64,000 bases of DNA from Streptomyces hiroshimensis (lineage in GTDB: Bacteria > Actinomycetota > Actinomycetes > Streptomycetales > Streptomycetaceae), in contig NZ_BMUT01000001.1 in the NCBI RefSeq assembly GCF_014650335.1, positions 1,169,037-1,233,036 of the forward strand, in the 5' to 3' direction. The position numbers were made by a program, and so were the translations under genes. This document shows, one piece after another, positions 17,596 to 26,273 of the stretch; the stretch's first letter is position 1; each line of letters opens with the position of its first letter. The notes beneath the pieces were generated by a model. That model made no database searches. It had not been told where the DNA came from and saw only the letters and a program-made list of their open reading frames with translations.

Positions 17596-18633
17596 GTGAT
17601 CGTCTGGCTGAACGGTGCATTCAGTGCAGGGAAGACCAGTACGGCCAGGGAACTGACCGAACTGATCCCGGACAGCACCCTCTACGACCCCGAGGTGATC
17701 GGCGGGGCGCTGAAGTACCTGCTGCCGCCGAAGAGAATGGGCGAAGCCGGCGACTACCAGGACCTGCCGGTCTGGCGGCGGCTGGTCGTCGATGCCGCGG
17801 CCGCCCTGCTCGCCGAGGTCGGCGGGGTGCTCGTCGTCCCCATGACGCTGCTGCGCCAGGAGTACCGGGACGAGATCTTCGGAGGGCTCGCCGCCCGCCG
17901 CATTCCGGTGCGGCATGTGTTGCTGGATGTCGACGAAACGATCCTGCGCACACGGATAGCAGGGCGCGAGGAGTTCGCGGACGACCCTGAGCGCAGCGAG
18001 TCCCTCCGGCAGTGGGCGCTGGACCACATCGCCCCCTACCGCGAGGCGCTGCCCTGGCTCCGCAGCGACGCCTACGCCGTCGAGACCGGCCGGCTGACGC
18101 CGCACGAGGCGGCCGAACGGGTCGCGGACGCCGTACGCAGCGGCGCCGCGGGGGCGTGCGCGATCGTGCAGACCCCCGAGCCGACGGCCGAGACGCTCGC
18201 CGCCGGGGTGCTCCTCTTCGACGAGGAGGACCGCTTCCTGCTGGTCGACCCCACCTACAAGCCCGGCTGGGAGTTCCCCGGCGGCGTGGTCGAGCCCGGC
18301 GAGGCGCCCGCCCGCGCCGGGATGCGCGAGGTGGCCGAGGAGATCGGCATCCAGCTCGCCGAGGTGCCCCGCCTGCTGGTCGTCGACTGGGAACCGCCCA
18401 AGCCGCCCGGCTACGGCGGCCTGCGGTTCCTCTTCGACGGAGGGCGGCTGGCCGGGGCCGACGCCCGCCGCCTCCTGCTGCCAGGCTCCGAACTGCGCGG
18501 CTGGCGGTTCGTCACCGAAGGCGAGGCGGCCTCCCTGCTGCCGCCCGTGCGGCTGAGCAGACTGCGCTGGGCGCTGCGCGCCCGCGAACAGGGGCGCCCG
18601 CTCAACCTCGAGGCGGGCGTCCCTGTGGGGTGA
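17596..18633 (+). CDS. AAA/ATP-kinase domain fused to a NUDIX hydrolase
   Basis: 345-residue two-domain protein. Residues 1-180 form a P-loop kinase-like domain: GAFSAGKT (7-14), an LLDVDETILRTRIAGREEF segment with Asp and Arg resembling shikimate/chloramphenicol-phosphotransferase-type kinases. Residues 190-330 are a NUDIX domain with a complete box starting at G230: E236, R244, E245, E248, E249, G251. Start GTG 17596 is preceded by GGAGAAGGGGG. Stand-alone gene followed by a strong hairpin. The joint function is unknown; the linkage suggests phosphorylation and pyrophosphate hydrolysis on a related nucleotide substrate (inference). Confidence 0.88.
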   Translation: MIVWLNGAFSAGKTSTARELTELIPDSTLYDPEVIGGALKYLLPPKRMGEAGDYQDLPVWRRLVVDAAAALLAEVGGVLVVPMTLLRQEYRDEIFGGLAARRIPVRHVLLDVDETILRTRIAGREEFADDPERSESLRQWALDHIAPYREALPWLRSDAYAVETGRLTPHEAAERVADAVRSGAAGACAIVQTPEPTAETLAAGVLLFDEEDRFLLVDPTYKPGWEFPGGVVEPGEAPARAGMREVAEEIGIQLAEVPRLLVVDWEPPKPPGYGGLRFLFDGGRLAGADARRLLLPGSELRGWRFVTEGEAASLLPPVRLSRLRWALRAREQGRPLNLEAGVPVG

Positions 18634-18759
18634 GCCCGCAGGCGCCAAGGGCCGGGCCGCGGAGCCCGGTTCCCTTCCCGGGACAGGGCTCCTCTCCTGC
18701 GGGGTTCGCCCAGGCTGCGGCGCGGTTGGGCACCGCCGGCTCGCCTCGTCGTGGTCCCG

Positions 18760-18797
18760 CGCCGTTGCGGCGGGAGGATGTGCCCGCCGCAACGGCG
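18760..18797. terminator. Strong hairpin terminator between convergent genes
   Basis: Arms CGCCGTTGCGGCGGG and exact complement (15 bp) with an 8-nt loop, in the 245-bp gap between the NUDIX fusion gene and the leftward M20 peptidase gene; no other feature is evident in the gap. Confidence 0.8.
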
Positions 18798-18878
18798 AGA
18801 ATCCGCCGTGGTGAGGAGCCGGCGGAATGCCCGCCTACCCGGAGCCGGCCCCTCCTTCGTGATCCACCCCGGACGGGG

Positions 18879-20276
18879 CTAGCGCTTGCTCTCCGCGTAG
18901 TTGCCCAGGAACAGGGCCTCCGCCAGGGAGAGCCGCTCCAGTTCCTCCGGCGAGACGCTCTCGTTGACCGCGTGGATCTGCGCCTCGGGCTCGCTCAGCC
19001 CGATCAGCAGGATCTCCGCCTCCGGGTACAGCGCGGTCAGGGTGTTGCACAGCGGGATCGAGCCGCCCATGCCGGAGATCTGCATCTCCTGGCCCTCGTA
19101 GGCGATGCGCATGGCATCGGCCATCGCCGTGTAGGCCGGGCTGCCGGTGTCCGCGCGGAACGCCTGCCCCTGGCCGATCTGCTCCCACGAGACGCGCGCG
19201 CCCCACGGGGCCGCCGCCTTCAGGTGCTCGCCCAGCAGCTTCGTCGCCGCGGCCGCGTCCGTGCCCGGCGGCACGCGCAGGCTGATCAGCGCGCGGGCGC
19301 CCGCGTGGACCGAGGGGGTGGCGCCGATGACGGGCGGGCAGTCGATGCCGAGGACGGTGACCGCCGGACGCGCCCACAGCCGGTCGGAGACCGTGCCCGA
19401 GCCGATCAGCCCCACGCCGTCGAGGACCTTGGCGTCCTTGCGGAAGTCCTCCTCCGGGTACTGCATGCCCTCCCAGCTCGCCGCCGCCTCGGCCTCCAGA
19501 CCGGTGACGGTCGTCGAACCGTCCTCGGCGCGCAGCGAGTCCAGCATGCGGATCAGCGCCGCCAGGGCGTCGGGCGCCGCGCCGCCGAACTGGCCCGAGT
19601 GCAGGTTGCCCTCCAGGGTGTCCACCCGGACGCGGACGAGCGTCATGCCGCGCAGCGTCGCGGTGGCCGTGGGCAGGCCCACGCGGAAGTTGCCGGCGTC
19701 GCCGATGACGATGCTGTCGGCGGCCAGCAGCTCCGGGTGCGCCGTGGCGTAGCGCTCCAGGCCGCCGGTGCCCTGCTCCTCCGAGCCCTCGACGATCATC
19801 TTCACGTTGACCGGCACGCCGCCGTGCTCCCTGAGCGCGCGCAGGGCGGTGAGGTGCAGGACCACCCCGCCCTTGCAGTCGGCCGCACCGCGCCCGTACC
19901 AGCGCCCGTCGCGCTCGGTCAGCTCGAACGGGGGAGAGATCCAGGCGTCCTCGTCCAGCGGCGGCTGCACGTCGTAGTGCGCGTAGAGCAGCACGGTGGG
20001 GGCGCCGGCCGGGCCGGGGAGGAAGCCGTAGACGGACTGGGTGCCGTCGGGGGTGTCGAGCAGGGCGACGTCCTCGAACCCCTCGGCCCGCAGGGCGTCG
20101 GCCACCCAGCCCGCGGCCGCCTCGCACTCGCTCTTGGGGAACTGCGCCTCGTCCGCCACCGATCGGAATGCCACCAGCTCGGCCAGCTCGGTCCTGGCGC
20201 GGGACTGCAGCGAGGCAACGGTGGCCGCCAGCGCGGCCGTGGCCGGCCGGTGCTGGTGATTCGAGGACGCTTCCAT
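18879..20276 (-). CDS. M20-family dipeptidase / metallopeptidase
   Basis: 465-residue cytosolic zinc peptidase of the M20/M25/M40 family. YAHYDVQP supplies the first metal ligands, WYGRGAADCKGG the bridging Asp and the DxKG segment, EGSEEQG the catalytic base Glu and a metal Glu; the dimerisation lid lies around GNLHSGQFGGAAPD and the last ligand His is probably in EAQIHAVNE. ATG 20276 has an AAGGAG RBS. Divergent from the geranylgeranyl reductase-like gene. It fits the Streptomyces dipeptidase (PepV/CNDP-like) group; peptide specificity is open. Confidence 0.93.
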   Translation of the reverse strand: MEASSNHQHRPATAALAATVASLQSRARTELAELVAFRSVADEAQFPKSECEAAAGWVADALRAEGFEDVALLDTPDGTQSVYGFLPGPAGAPTVLLYAHYDVQPPLDEDAWISPPFELTERDGRWYGRGAADCKGGVVLHLTALRALREHGGVPVNVKMIVEGSEEQGTGGLERYATAHPELLAADSIVIGDAGNFRVGLPTATATLRGMTLVRVRVDTLEGNLHSGQFGGAAPDALAALIRMLDSLRAEDGSTTVTGLEAEAAASWEGMQYPEEDFRKDAKVLDGVGLIGSGTVSDRLWARPAVTVLGIDCPPVIGATPSVHAGARALISLRVPPGTDAAAATKLLGEHLKAAAPWGARVSWEQIGQGQAFRADTGSPAYTAMADAMRIAYEGQEMQISGMGGSIPLCNTLTALYPEAEILLIGLSEPEAQIHAVNESVSPEELERLSLAEALFLGNYAESKR

Positions 20277-20453
20277 GGAACGCTCCTTGTGGACGCGGCG
20301 TTGTATCCGTACGTATGGGCGATTGTGCCGTTCGATCCTCCCACGCCCGCCGCCCGCTGCGCCCACGGCCTTCCCGTGGCCGCGCCGCGAGGGGCTGGCC
20401 GTAGGATGCGGGCGGTAGCCGTAGCCGGTGATCGAGCGGGAGTAGAAGCACAG

Positions 20454-21683
20454 GTGAGCAGCGACAACGCAGCCGAGGGCGCGGAGCGGGACGCGGGCGG
20501 GGGCCCGGAGCCGGTGTGGGACGTCGTGGTGGTGGGCGCAGGGCCCGCCGGGGCTTCCGCAGCCCACGCGGCCGCCTCCGCGGGCCGCCGGGTACTGCTC
20601 CTGGAGAAGGCCGGGCTGCCGCGCTACAAGACGTGCGGCGGCGGCATCATCGGCCCCTCGCGGGACTCCCTGCCGCCCGGCTTCGAACTGCCCCTGCGCG
20701 ACCGCGTCCACGCCGTCACCTTCTCCCTCAACGGGAAGCTGACGCGCACGCGCCGCTCCAAGCGGATGCTGTTCGGCCTCATCAACCGGCCGGAGTTCGA
20801 CGCCGCCCTGGTCGAGGCCGCCCAGGACGCCGGCGCCGAGGTGCGCACCGGCGTGACCGTCTCGCGCGTCGAGCAGCACGGCCCGGCCGTGCCCGACCGG
20901 CGCACGGTCGCCGTGGTCCTCGCCGACGGTGAGACCGTCCTCGCCCGCGCGGTCGTCGGGGCCGACGGCAGCGCCGGGCGCATAGGGGCACACGTGGGAG
21001 TGAAGCTCTCCCAGGTCGACCTCGGCCTGGAGGCCGAGATTCCGGTGCCCCCGACGGTCGCCGAGGACTGGGCCGGGCGCGTGCTCATCGACTGGGGCCC
21101 GATCCCCGGCAGTTACGGCTGGGTCTTCCCCAAGGGCGACACCCTCACCGTGGGCGTGATCGCGGCCCGCGGCGACGGCTCGGCCACCAAGCGGTACCTG
21201 GAGGACTTCATCGCCCGTCTCGGCCTCGCGGGCTTCGAGCCGAGCATCTCCTCCGGCCACCTCACCCGCTGCCGCTCGGACGACTCCCCGCTCTCGCGCG
21301 GCCGCGTCATCGTCTGCGGCGACGCCGCAGGCCTCCTGGAGCCGTGGACGCGCGAGGGCATCTCCTTCGCCCTGCGCTCGGGGCGCCTGGCGGGGGAGTG
21401 GGCGGTCCGCATCGGCGAGGCGCAGGATGCGGTCGACGCCCGCCGCCAGGCCCTCAACTACGCCTTCGCCATCAAGGCCGGGCTGGGCGTGGAGATGGGC
21501 GTGGGCCGCCGCATGCTCGCCTTCTACGAGCGCCGCCCCGGCCTGATGCACGCCGCGCTCACCGGCTTCCGTCCGGCGTGGCACGCCTTCACCAAGATCA
21601 CCCGGGGTACGACCACGCTCGCGGAGATCGTCCGGACGCACCCGGTGGCCCGGCGCGTGCTGTCGGCGGCGGACCGCCCGTAG
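20454..21683 (+). CDS. Geranylgeranyl reductase-family FAD-dependent oxidoreductase
   Basis: 409-residue flavoprotein. After about 20 disordered residues comes the Rossmann fold VVVVGAGPAGASAAH, then the family signature PRYKTCGGGI, and the second FAD motif VIVCGDAAGLLEPWTREGIS. The product group reduces prenyl double bonds, for example in menaquinone or lipids. GTG at 20454 is the most plausible start; the RBS is weak. Divergent from the M20 peptidase. It could act on menaquinone side chains, but this is inferred from the family. Confidence 0.88.
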   Translation: MSSDNAAEGAERDAGGGPEPVWDVVVVGAGPAGASAAHAAASAGRRVLLLEKAGLPRYKTCGGGIIGPSRDSLPPGFELPLRDRVHAVTFSLNGKLTRTRRSKRMLFGLINRPEFDAALVEAAQDAGAEVRTGVTVSRVEQHGPAVPDRRTVAVVLADGETVLARAVVGADGSAGRIGAHVGVKLSQVDLGLEAEIPVPPTVAEDWAGRVLIDWGPIPGSYGWVFPKGDTLTVGVIAARGDGSATKRYLEDFIARLGLAGFEPSISSGHLTRCRSDDSPLSRGRVIVCGDAAGLLEPWTREGISFALRSGRLAGEWAVRIGEAQDAVDARRQALNYAFAIKAGLGVEMGVGRRMLAFYERRPGLMHAALTGFRPAWHAFTKITRGTTTLAEIVRTHPVARRVLSAADRP

Positions 21684-22046
21684 CTCCCGGACCGGGCGTG
21701 GGCGGTGCCCGGGCAGCACGCATCCGCCGCGGTGGCGCTCAGCCCCCGGCGAGCTGCCCGGCGCTGCCGGACCGCCCCGAGGGGCTCGTCCTGCACTGCC
21801 GGACTCCGCCGCGGCATATGAGTGCCGCTGTGGCGGGAGGAAGAAATGCGTTCCCCGGGCTCCGGGCGGTGCCGGACCCGCCTCGGGAGCCCGGCCGGTC
21901 AGCCGGCGAGCGCTGCTCCTTCCGGGCCCCGCCGCGGGGCCCGGAAGGAGCAGCGCCAGGCGCCGGCCCCCTACTCCCGGTGGAGTAGACGCGCCCACCG
22001 CGCCGGGCTGACGCGGCGGGCGCCGCCGCCGACTAGCTTTGCCCGT
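21684..22046. other. Intergenic region containing a 47-nt near-perfect palindrome and a leaderless promoter
   Basis: 363 bp without a supported gene. At 21910-21956 there is an inverted repeat with 23-bp perfect arms and a one-nucleotide centre (arm begins GCGCTGCTCCTTCCGGGCC), the strongest hairpin in the window and a likely terminator. At 22034-22039 TAGCTT lies 7 nt before the histidine-kinase ATG, so that gene may be transcribed leaderless; a CTGACG lies 20 bp further upstream as an imperfect -35. Confidence 0.65.
21910..21956. terminator. 47-nt palindromic hairpin
   Basis: Inverted repeat with 23-bp perfect arms and a single central base, 227 bp after the reductase stop and 91 bp before the kinase start. 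Most simply a factor-independent terminator insulating the kinase operon; the arm length is unusual. Confidence 0.7.
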
Positions 22047-23291
22047 ATGGGCAGCGAGAGACGGGCGCCGTGGGCGCGGGAGCGCGGCGGCGCCGAGCCG
22101 CCGTGGGAGCGGTGGCTCGCCCGCCCGGCGGGCCGCCTGCCCTGGGCCTCCACCCTCGCCGTCGCCGCCCTCCAGCAGGTCGGCAGCCACTACGCCGCGC
22201 TCAACCAGCCCGACCGGGTGCCCCTGGACTCCTTCGCCCGGGTGCTGCTCGCGGCCGGCCCCGCCTTTCTGCTCCTGCGCCACCGCCATCCCTCCCTCGC
22301 CGTCTTCGGCACCTGCTTCGTCACCGCGCTCTACCTCGGCGGCGGCTACCCCTACGGCCCGGTGTTCGCCAGCGTCGGCATCAGCTGCTTCACGGCGGTC
22401 GTCGCGGGGCACCGCCGCGCCGTCTGGTGCGCCGTCGGCCTGCTGTGGGCCGGGCACCTCCTCATCGCCCACTGGCTCTACCGGTGGCTGCCGCCCGGCG
22501 GCGACGGGCCGGCTCCCTGGGGCGAGGAGTGGGCGCCCGCGGCCTGGGCCGTCGCCGTCGTCGTCGCGGCCGAGCTCCTGCGCGTGCGGCGCGAGCAGTG
22601 GGCGCACGCCCGGGCCGAGCGCGCCGCGGCGGAGCGCCGCCGTGCGGACGAGGAGCGGCTGCGCATCGCGCGCGAGCTGCACGACGTGCTCGCGCACAGC
22701 ATTTCCGTCATCAACGTCCAGGCCGGGGTGGGGCTCGCCCTCATCGACAGCCATCCGGAGCAGGCCCGGGCCGCCCTCACTACCATCAAGGCCGCCAGCA
22801 AGGAGGCGCTCGGCGAGGTGCGCCAGGTGCTCGACACCCTGCGCACCCCCGGCGACGCGCCCCGCTCCCCGGCCCCGGGGCTCGACCGGCTGCAGGAGCT
22901 CATCCGGCAGGCGGCCGTGGCCGGACTGGACGTGCAGGTCACGACCGAGGGCCCGCGGACGGACCTGCCGCCCGGCGCCGACCTCGCGGCCTTCCGCATC
23001 GTCCAGGAAGCCCTCACCAACATCGTCCGGCACTCCGGCTCCCGCACGGCCGAGGTCCTGCTGCACTACGGGACCGGCGCCCTCGAAGTGACCGTCGACG
23101 ACGAAGGGCCCGCCCTTGCGGGTACGGTCACCGGCGGGGGGAACGGCCTGCTCGGCATGCGCGAGCGCGCCGCGGCCCTGGGCGGCACCGCCGAGGCGGG
23201 CCCCCGGCCGGGCGGAGGCTTTCGCGTACGGGCCCGGCTGCCCCTCACTTCCTCGCGCAAGGAGACGCCGCGGCGGAGTGGCGATGGGTGA
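22047..23291 (+). CDS. NarL-type sensor histidine kinase
   Basis: 414-residue membrane sensor kinase. Four to five hydrophobic helices span residues about 33-175 (DUF7134-like sensor portion), then a coiled Ala/Arg/Glu linker and the HisKA_3 phosphoacceptor H212 in ARELHDVLAHSISVINVQAG cut at its core, followed by the HATPase N-box in FRIVQEALTNIVRHSG and G-box GGGNGLLGMRERA. ATG 22047 appears leaderless (TAGCTT 7 nt upstream). Overlaps the regulator RBS; the pair forms a two-component operon. The signal is unknown. Confidence 0.93.
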   Translation: MGSERRAPWARERGGAEPPWERWLARPAGRLPWASTLAVAALQQVGSHYAALNQPDRVPLDSFARVLLAAGPAFLLLRHRHPSLAVFGTCFVTALYLGGGYPYGPVFASVGISCFTAVVAGHRRAVWCAVGLLWAGHLLIAHWLYRWLPPGGDGPAPWGEEWAPAAWAVAVVVAAELLRVRREQWAHARAERAAAERRRADEERLRIARELHDVLAHSISVINVQAGVGLALIDSHPEQARAALTTIKAASKEALGEVRQVLDTLRTPGDAPRSPAPGLDRLQELIRQAAVAGLDVQVTTEGPRTDLPPGADLAAFRIVQEALTNIVRHSGSRTAEVLLHYGTGALEVTVDDEGPALAGTVTGGGNGLLGMRERAAALGGTAEAGPRPGGGFRVRARLPLTSSRKETPRRSGDG

Positions 23292-23301
23292 AGGAGAGGC
23301 C

Positions 23302-23973
23302 GTGACCGAGATCCGTGTGGTGCTCGCGGACGACCAGTTGCTCGTCCGCGCGGGCTTCCGCGCCCTGCTGGACGCCCAGCCCGACATCGCCGTCGTCGGC
23401 GAGGCCGCCGACGGTGAGCAGGCCCTCGCCCTCGTCCGTGAACTGCGGCCCCACACCGTCCTCATGGACATCCGGATGCCGGTCCTCGACGGCCTCGCCG
23501 CCACCCGGCGGATCACCGGGGACCCGGCGCTGGCGGACGTGAGGGTCATCATGCTCACCACCTTCGAACTGGACGAGTACGTCTTCGAGGCCATCCGCTC
23601 CGGTGCCTCGGGGTTCCTGGTCAAGGACACCGAGCCGGAGGAACTGCTGCGTGCGGTACGGGCCGTGGTGCACGGGGACGCCCTGCTCTCGCCGGGCGTG
23701 ACCCGCCGCCTCATCGCCGAATTCGCCGCGCGCTCCAAGGAGCCCGCGGAGGCGGCGGGCCTCGCGGAGCTGACGGAGCGTGAGCGCGAGGTGATGACGC
23801 TGGTCGGCATGGGCCTGTCCAACGAGGAGATCGCGCGGAGGCTCGTCGTCAGCCCGCTGACCGCCAAGACCCACGTCAGCCGCGCCATGGTCAAGCTGGG
23901 TGCCCGCGACCGGGCCCAGCTCGTCGTCCTCGCCTACGAGAGCGGGCTCGTCCGGCCCGGCTGGCTGGGCTGA
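23302..23973 (+). CDS. NarL/FixJ-family response regulator
   Basis: 223-residue DNA-binding response regulator. Receiver domain with acidic pocket D10-D11, phospho-acceptor D56 in VLMDIRMP and the Lys of FLVKDTEPEELL; C-terminal LuxR-type helix-turn-helix in LTEREREVMTLVGMG and NEEIARRLVVSPLTAKTHVS. I chose GTG 23302 because AAGGAG lies between the kinase stop and this codon; an ATG at 23284 is an alternative. Partner of the adjacent kinase; targets not visible. Confidence 0.95.
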   Translation: MTEIRVVLADDQLLVRAGFRALLDAQPDIAVVGEAADGEQALALVRELRPHTVLMDIRMPVLDGLAATRRITGDPALADVRVIMLTTFELDEYVFEAIRSGASGFLVKDTEPEELLRAVRAVVHGDALLSPGVTRRLIAEFAARSKEPAEAAGLAELTEREREVMTLVGMGLSNEEIARRLVVSPLTAKTHVSRAMVKLGARDRAQLVVLAYESGLVRPGWLG

Positions 23974-24019
23974 CTCCGCTCCCGCCCCCCCTGCTTGCGC
24001 ACCTGTACAGCGGGCCTCT

Positions 24020-24057
24020 TCAGAAGAGGGCCTCCGGGTCAGAAGAGGGCCTCCGGG
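24020..24057. repeat. 19-bp tandem duplication at the DUF2797 gene 3' end
   Basis: Two direct copies of TCAGAAGAGGGCCTCCGGG (24020-24038 and 24039-24057). The second holds the last codons and stop of the leftward DUF2797 gene, so the spacer contains a copy of the gene's end. The first copy also forms a small dyad CCTCTTCAGAAGAGG (24015-24029). Confidence 0.85.
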
Positions 24058-24938
24058 CCGGGGGCGTCCGGCGGCCGTATGTGCACCTCCGCGGTCGTCT
24101 CCGCCCCCGGTGCGGCTGCCGTGAGCGCCCACCCGGCGAGCTGCCGTGCGTCCACCAGCAGTTGCCGTCCGTCCGCCGCATCCAGGTACAGGTCGGGCCC
24201 GGCCACCGCGGCGACGCCGCCCGATATCGTGCGCCCGGGCGCGAGCACGACCGTCCCGCAGCCCGGCCGCAGCCGGTCGAGGTGGAAGAGCGCGTCGTGG
24301 TGCACGGGAGCGAAGGGCAGCACGGTCAGGGACTCCGGCAGCGTGCCGAGCGCGCACGCCCGGGCGTGCAGGCCTGCCAGCTCGGCCGTCCGCAACTCCC
24401 GGGCGGGCGCCGGGCACCGGGCCGCCCGCTTGGCGGCGTAGGGGATGCGGTCGGGGACCGAGAGCGCCGCACCGAGCACCGCCTCCGCACGGCGGGCCGC
24501 CATCAGCGGCCCACGCCCCAGCAGCGCGTAGGACAGCGCGCCCTGTTCGAGCAGGCGCACCCCTTCGCGCTCGGCCGCGGTGATGCCGACCTTGACCGCT
24601 CCGGGCACCGACCACGCCAGGTACACGTCGTAGGGGCGGGGGTCGTCGAGGGCGGTGTCGGCGGCCACCGAGTGCGAGCGGTCCAGCCGGGCGCACTCCG
24701 CGCACTGCGCCGAGACCGCGGGTGCCGCCACCTCCGCGCCCACCGGGCACGGTGTGCGCCGGCCGCCCCTGCGGACCCCCACGCACCGCCGTGCCGCACC
24801 CGTCGTGAAGGCGATCGGACGGCCCGCGGGCAGCGGAGTGCTGCGCTCGCCGTGCACGGGGTGCAGCCAGGCCAGCGACGGCCCGTCCGCCGCCCAGCGC
24901 AGCCCGCCGCACCGCCAGTCCCCCTGCTCGGTGCTCAT
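24039..24938 (-). CDS. DUF2797-family protein with a GIY-YIG-like core
   Basis: 299-residue cytosolic protein. N-terminal half has several cysteines (including CVGVRRGGRRTPCPVG and QCAECARLD) that look like a zinc site. The middle segment YDVYLAW...GAVKVGIT...RLLEQGA resembles the beta-strand and turn of GIY-YIG/T5orf172 proteins (VYLA, VKxGIT); this relation is my inference from pattern and is not shown here. ATG 24938 has AGGGGTGG upstream. No nuclease activity has been established for the family that I know of. Convergent with the two-component operon. Confidence 0.72.
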   Translation of the reverse strand: MSTEQGDWRCGGLRWAADGPSLAWLHPVHGERSTPLPAGRPIAFTTGAARRCVGVRRGGRRTPCPVGAEVAAPAVSAQCAECARLDRSHSVAADTALDDPRPYDVYLAWSVPGAVKVGITAAEREGVRLLEQGALSYALLGRGPLMAARRAEAVLGAALSVPDRIPYAAKRAARCPAPARELRTAELAGLHARACALGTLPESLTVLPFAPVHHDALFHLDRLRPGCGTVVLAPGRTISGGVAAVAGPDLYLDAADGRQLLVDARQLAGWALTAAAPGAETTAEVHIRPPDAPGPEALF

Positions 24939-25016
24939 GGCCCACCCCTTCCGTCCACGCCTTCGGATTGTGTCAGCCCCCACTGACAACGCCGCCCGCA
25001 GGCGGGCTGATCGGCC

Positions 25017-26237
25017 TCAGCGGGCCCCGGCGACCTGGCGGCGGGTGGCGTAGGCGACCGCCGCCGCCACGGCTGCAAGGCCCGCGACGGTGGTCAGGGC
25101 CGTGGGCAGGGACGATCCGTCGGCGACGAGGCCGATGACCGGCGGGCCGAGCAGCATTCCGCCGTAGCCGAAGGTGGAGGCCGCGGCCACACCGCCCGGG
25201 CCGCCCAGCTCCCCGGCCCGTCCGACCGCGACGGGGAAGATGTTGGCCAGCCCCAGGCCCGTGACGGCGAATCCCGCGAGCGCGGCCCAGACCGTGGGCG
25301 CCAGCGATCCGAGCAGCATGCCGGCGGCGGCCGCGGCGCCGCCCGCGACGAGCGTCGTCGTCTGGCCGAGGCGTTCGAGCAGCACGGTGCCGCTCAGGCG
25401 GCCCAGGGTCATGGCGAGCGCGAAGACGGAGTAGCCGGCGGCGGCGACGCCCGCGCGGGCCCCGAGGTCCTGCTGGAGGTGCAGCGCGCCCCAGTCCGCG
25501 AGCGCTCCCTCGCCGTAGGCCGTGCACAGGGCGATCACGCCGAAGAGGGCGACCGTCCGCCTCCCGCGGCCGGAGGGTGCGCCGTCCGCCGCCGTGACGG
25601 TCCGGGCCGGTTCGGTCCTCGGCGCCGGGTGCGCCAGCAGGGTGCGCCCTGCGACTGCGGTCGCGGCGAGCCCGATCAGGGTCAGGAGCAGCAGGTGGCG
25701 GGTGGGGGAGAGGTGTCCGGCGACGAGGCCGCCCAGGCCCGCGCCCAGCATCCCGCCGAGGCTGAACGCGGCGTGGAAGCTCGGCATCACGGGCCTGCGG
25801 AGCGCGGCGACGAGGTCGACGGCCGCGCTGTTCATGGCGACGTTGATGCCTCCGTAGGCGGCACCGAAGACGAGCAGGACCAGGCCGAGGGCCGGTGCGG
25901 AATGGGTCAGGGGCGGCAGCGCGATCCCCGCGGACATCAGCACGGCGGCGGCGACGGTCACCTGGTGGCTCCCGAACCGGCGGCACAGCCGTCCGGTGAG
26001 CATCATGGTGGCCACGGCGCCCGCCGACACGCCGAGGAGGGCCAGGCCGAGGGCGCCCGCGGACGCCCCGGTCTGCTCCTTGATCGCGGGGATGCGGACC
26101 ACCCAGCCGGCGAAGAGGAAGCCGTCGAGGGCGAAGAAGAGGGTGATGGCGATGCGGAGGCGGCGGAGGGCGGGTGCGGCCGGAGCCGGGCGCTGTTCGC
26201 CCAGAAGGGCCGTCCGTATTTTGTTTAGCGTCGGCAC
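25017..26237 (-). CDS. Major facilitator superfamily transporter
   Basis: About 406-residue, 12-helix MFS permease. ITLFFALDGFLFAGWVVRIP forms TM1, GRLCRRFGSHQ is the motif-A like loop 2-3 and GYSVFALAMTLGRLSG corresponds to helix 7. Resembles fucose/sugar-porter-like MFS members of actinobacteria. The probable start is the GTG at 26237, which would be leaderless: TATTCT lies 6 nt upstream on this strand. Divergent from a ROK regulator whose start codon is only 17 bp away, so the two are surely co-regulated. The ROK partner suggests a sugar or sugar derivative as substrate. Confidence 0.85.
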   Translation of the reverse strand: MPTLNKIRTALLGEQRPAPAAPALRRLRIAITLFFALDGFLFAGWVVRIPAIKEQTGASAGALGLALLGVSAGAVATMMLTGRLCRRFGSHQVTVAAAVLMSAGIALPPLTHSAPALGLVLLVFGAAYGGINVAMNSAAVDLVAALRRPVMPSFHAAFSLGGMLGAGLGGLVAGHLSPTRHLLLLTLIGLAATAVAGRTLLAHPAPRTEPARTVTAADGAPSGRGRRTVALFGVIALCTAYGEGALADWGALHLQQDLGARAGVAAAGYSVFALAMTLGRLSGTVLLERLGQTTTLVAGGAAAAAGMLLGSLAPTVWAALAGFAVTGLGLANIFPVAVGRAGELGGPGGVAAASTFGYGGMLLGPPVIGLVADGSSLPTALTTVAGLAAVAAAVAYATRRQVAGAR

Positions 26238-26273
26238 AAAGTCAGAATAGGGGTGTGACCCAGACTCGGACAA
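26221..26273. promoter_or_regulatory. Overlapping divergent leaderless promoters of the MFS and ROK genes
   Basis: The sequence CAGAATA (26243-26249) reads as CAGAAT for the rightward gene and TATTCT for the leftward gene. Rightward: TTGTTT (26221-26226), 16-bp spacer, CAGAAT, then 6 nt to the ROK GTG at 26255. Leftward: TTGTCC (26268-26273 on the minus strand), 18-bp spacer, TATTCT, then 6 nt to the MFS GTG at 26237. Each -35 lies inside the opposite gene, so simultaneous firing is sterically excluded. Confidence 0.6.

Noticed and set aside
18012..20453. Very long rightward open frame running through the M20 peptidase region into the flavoprotein gene.
   Set aside because: Codon usage and motifs before 20454 are those of an antisense shadow; the M20 gene on the other strand has all its metal motifs and a good RBS.
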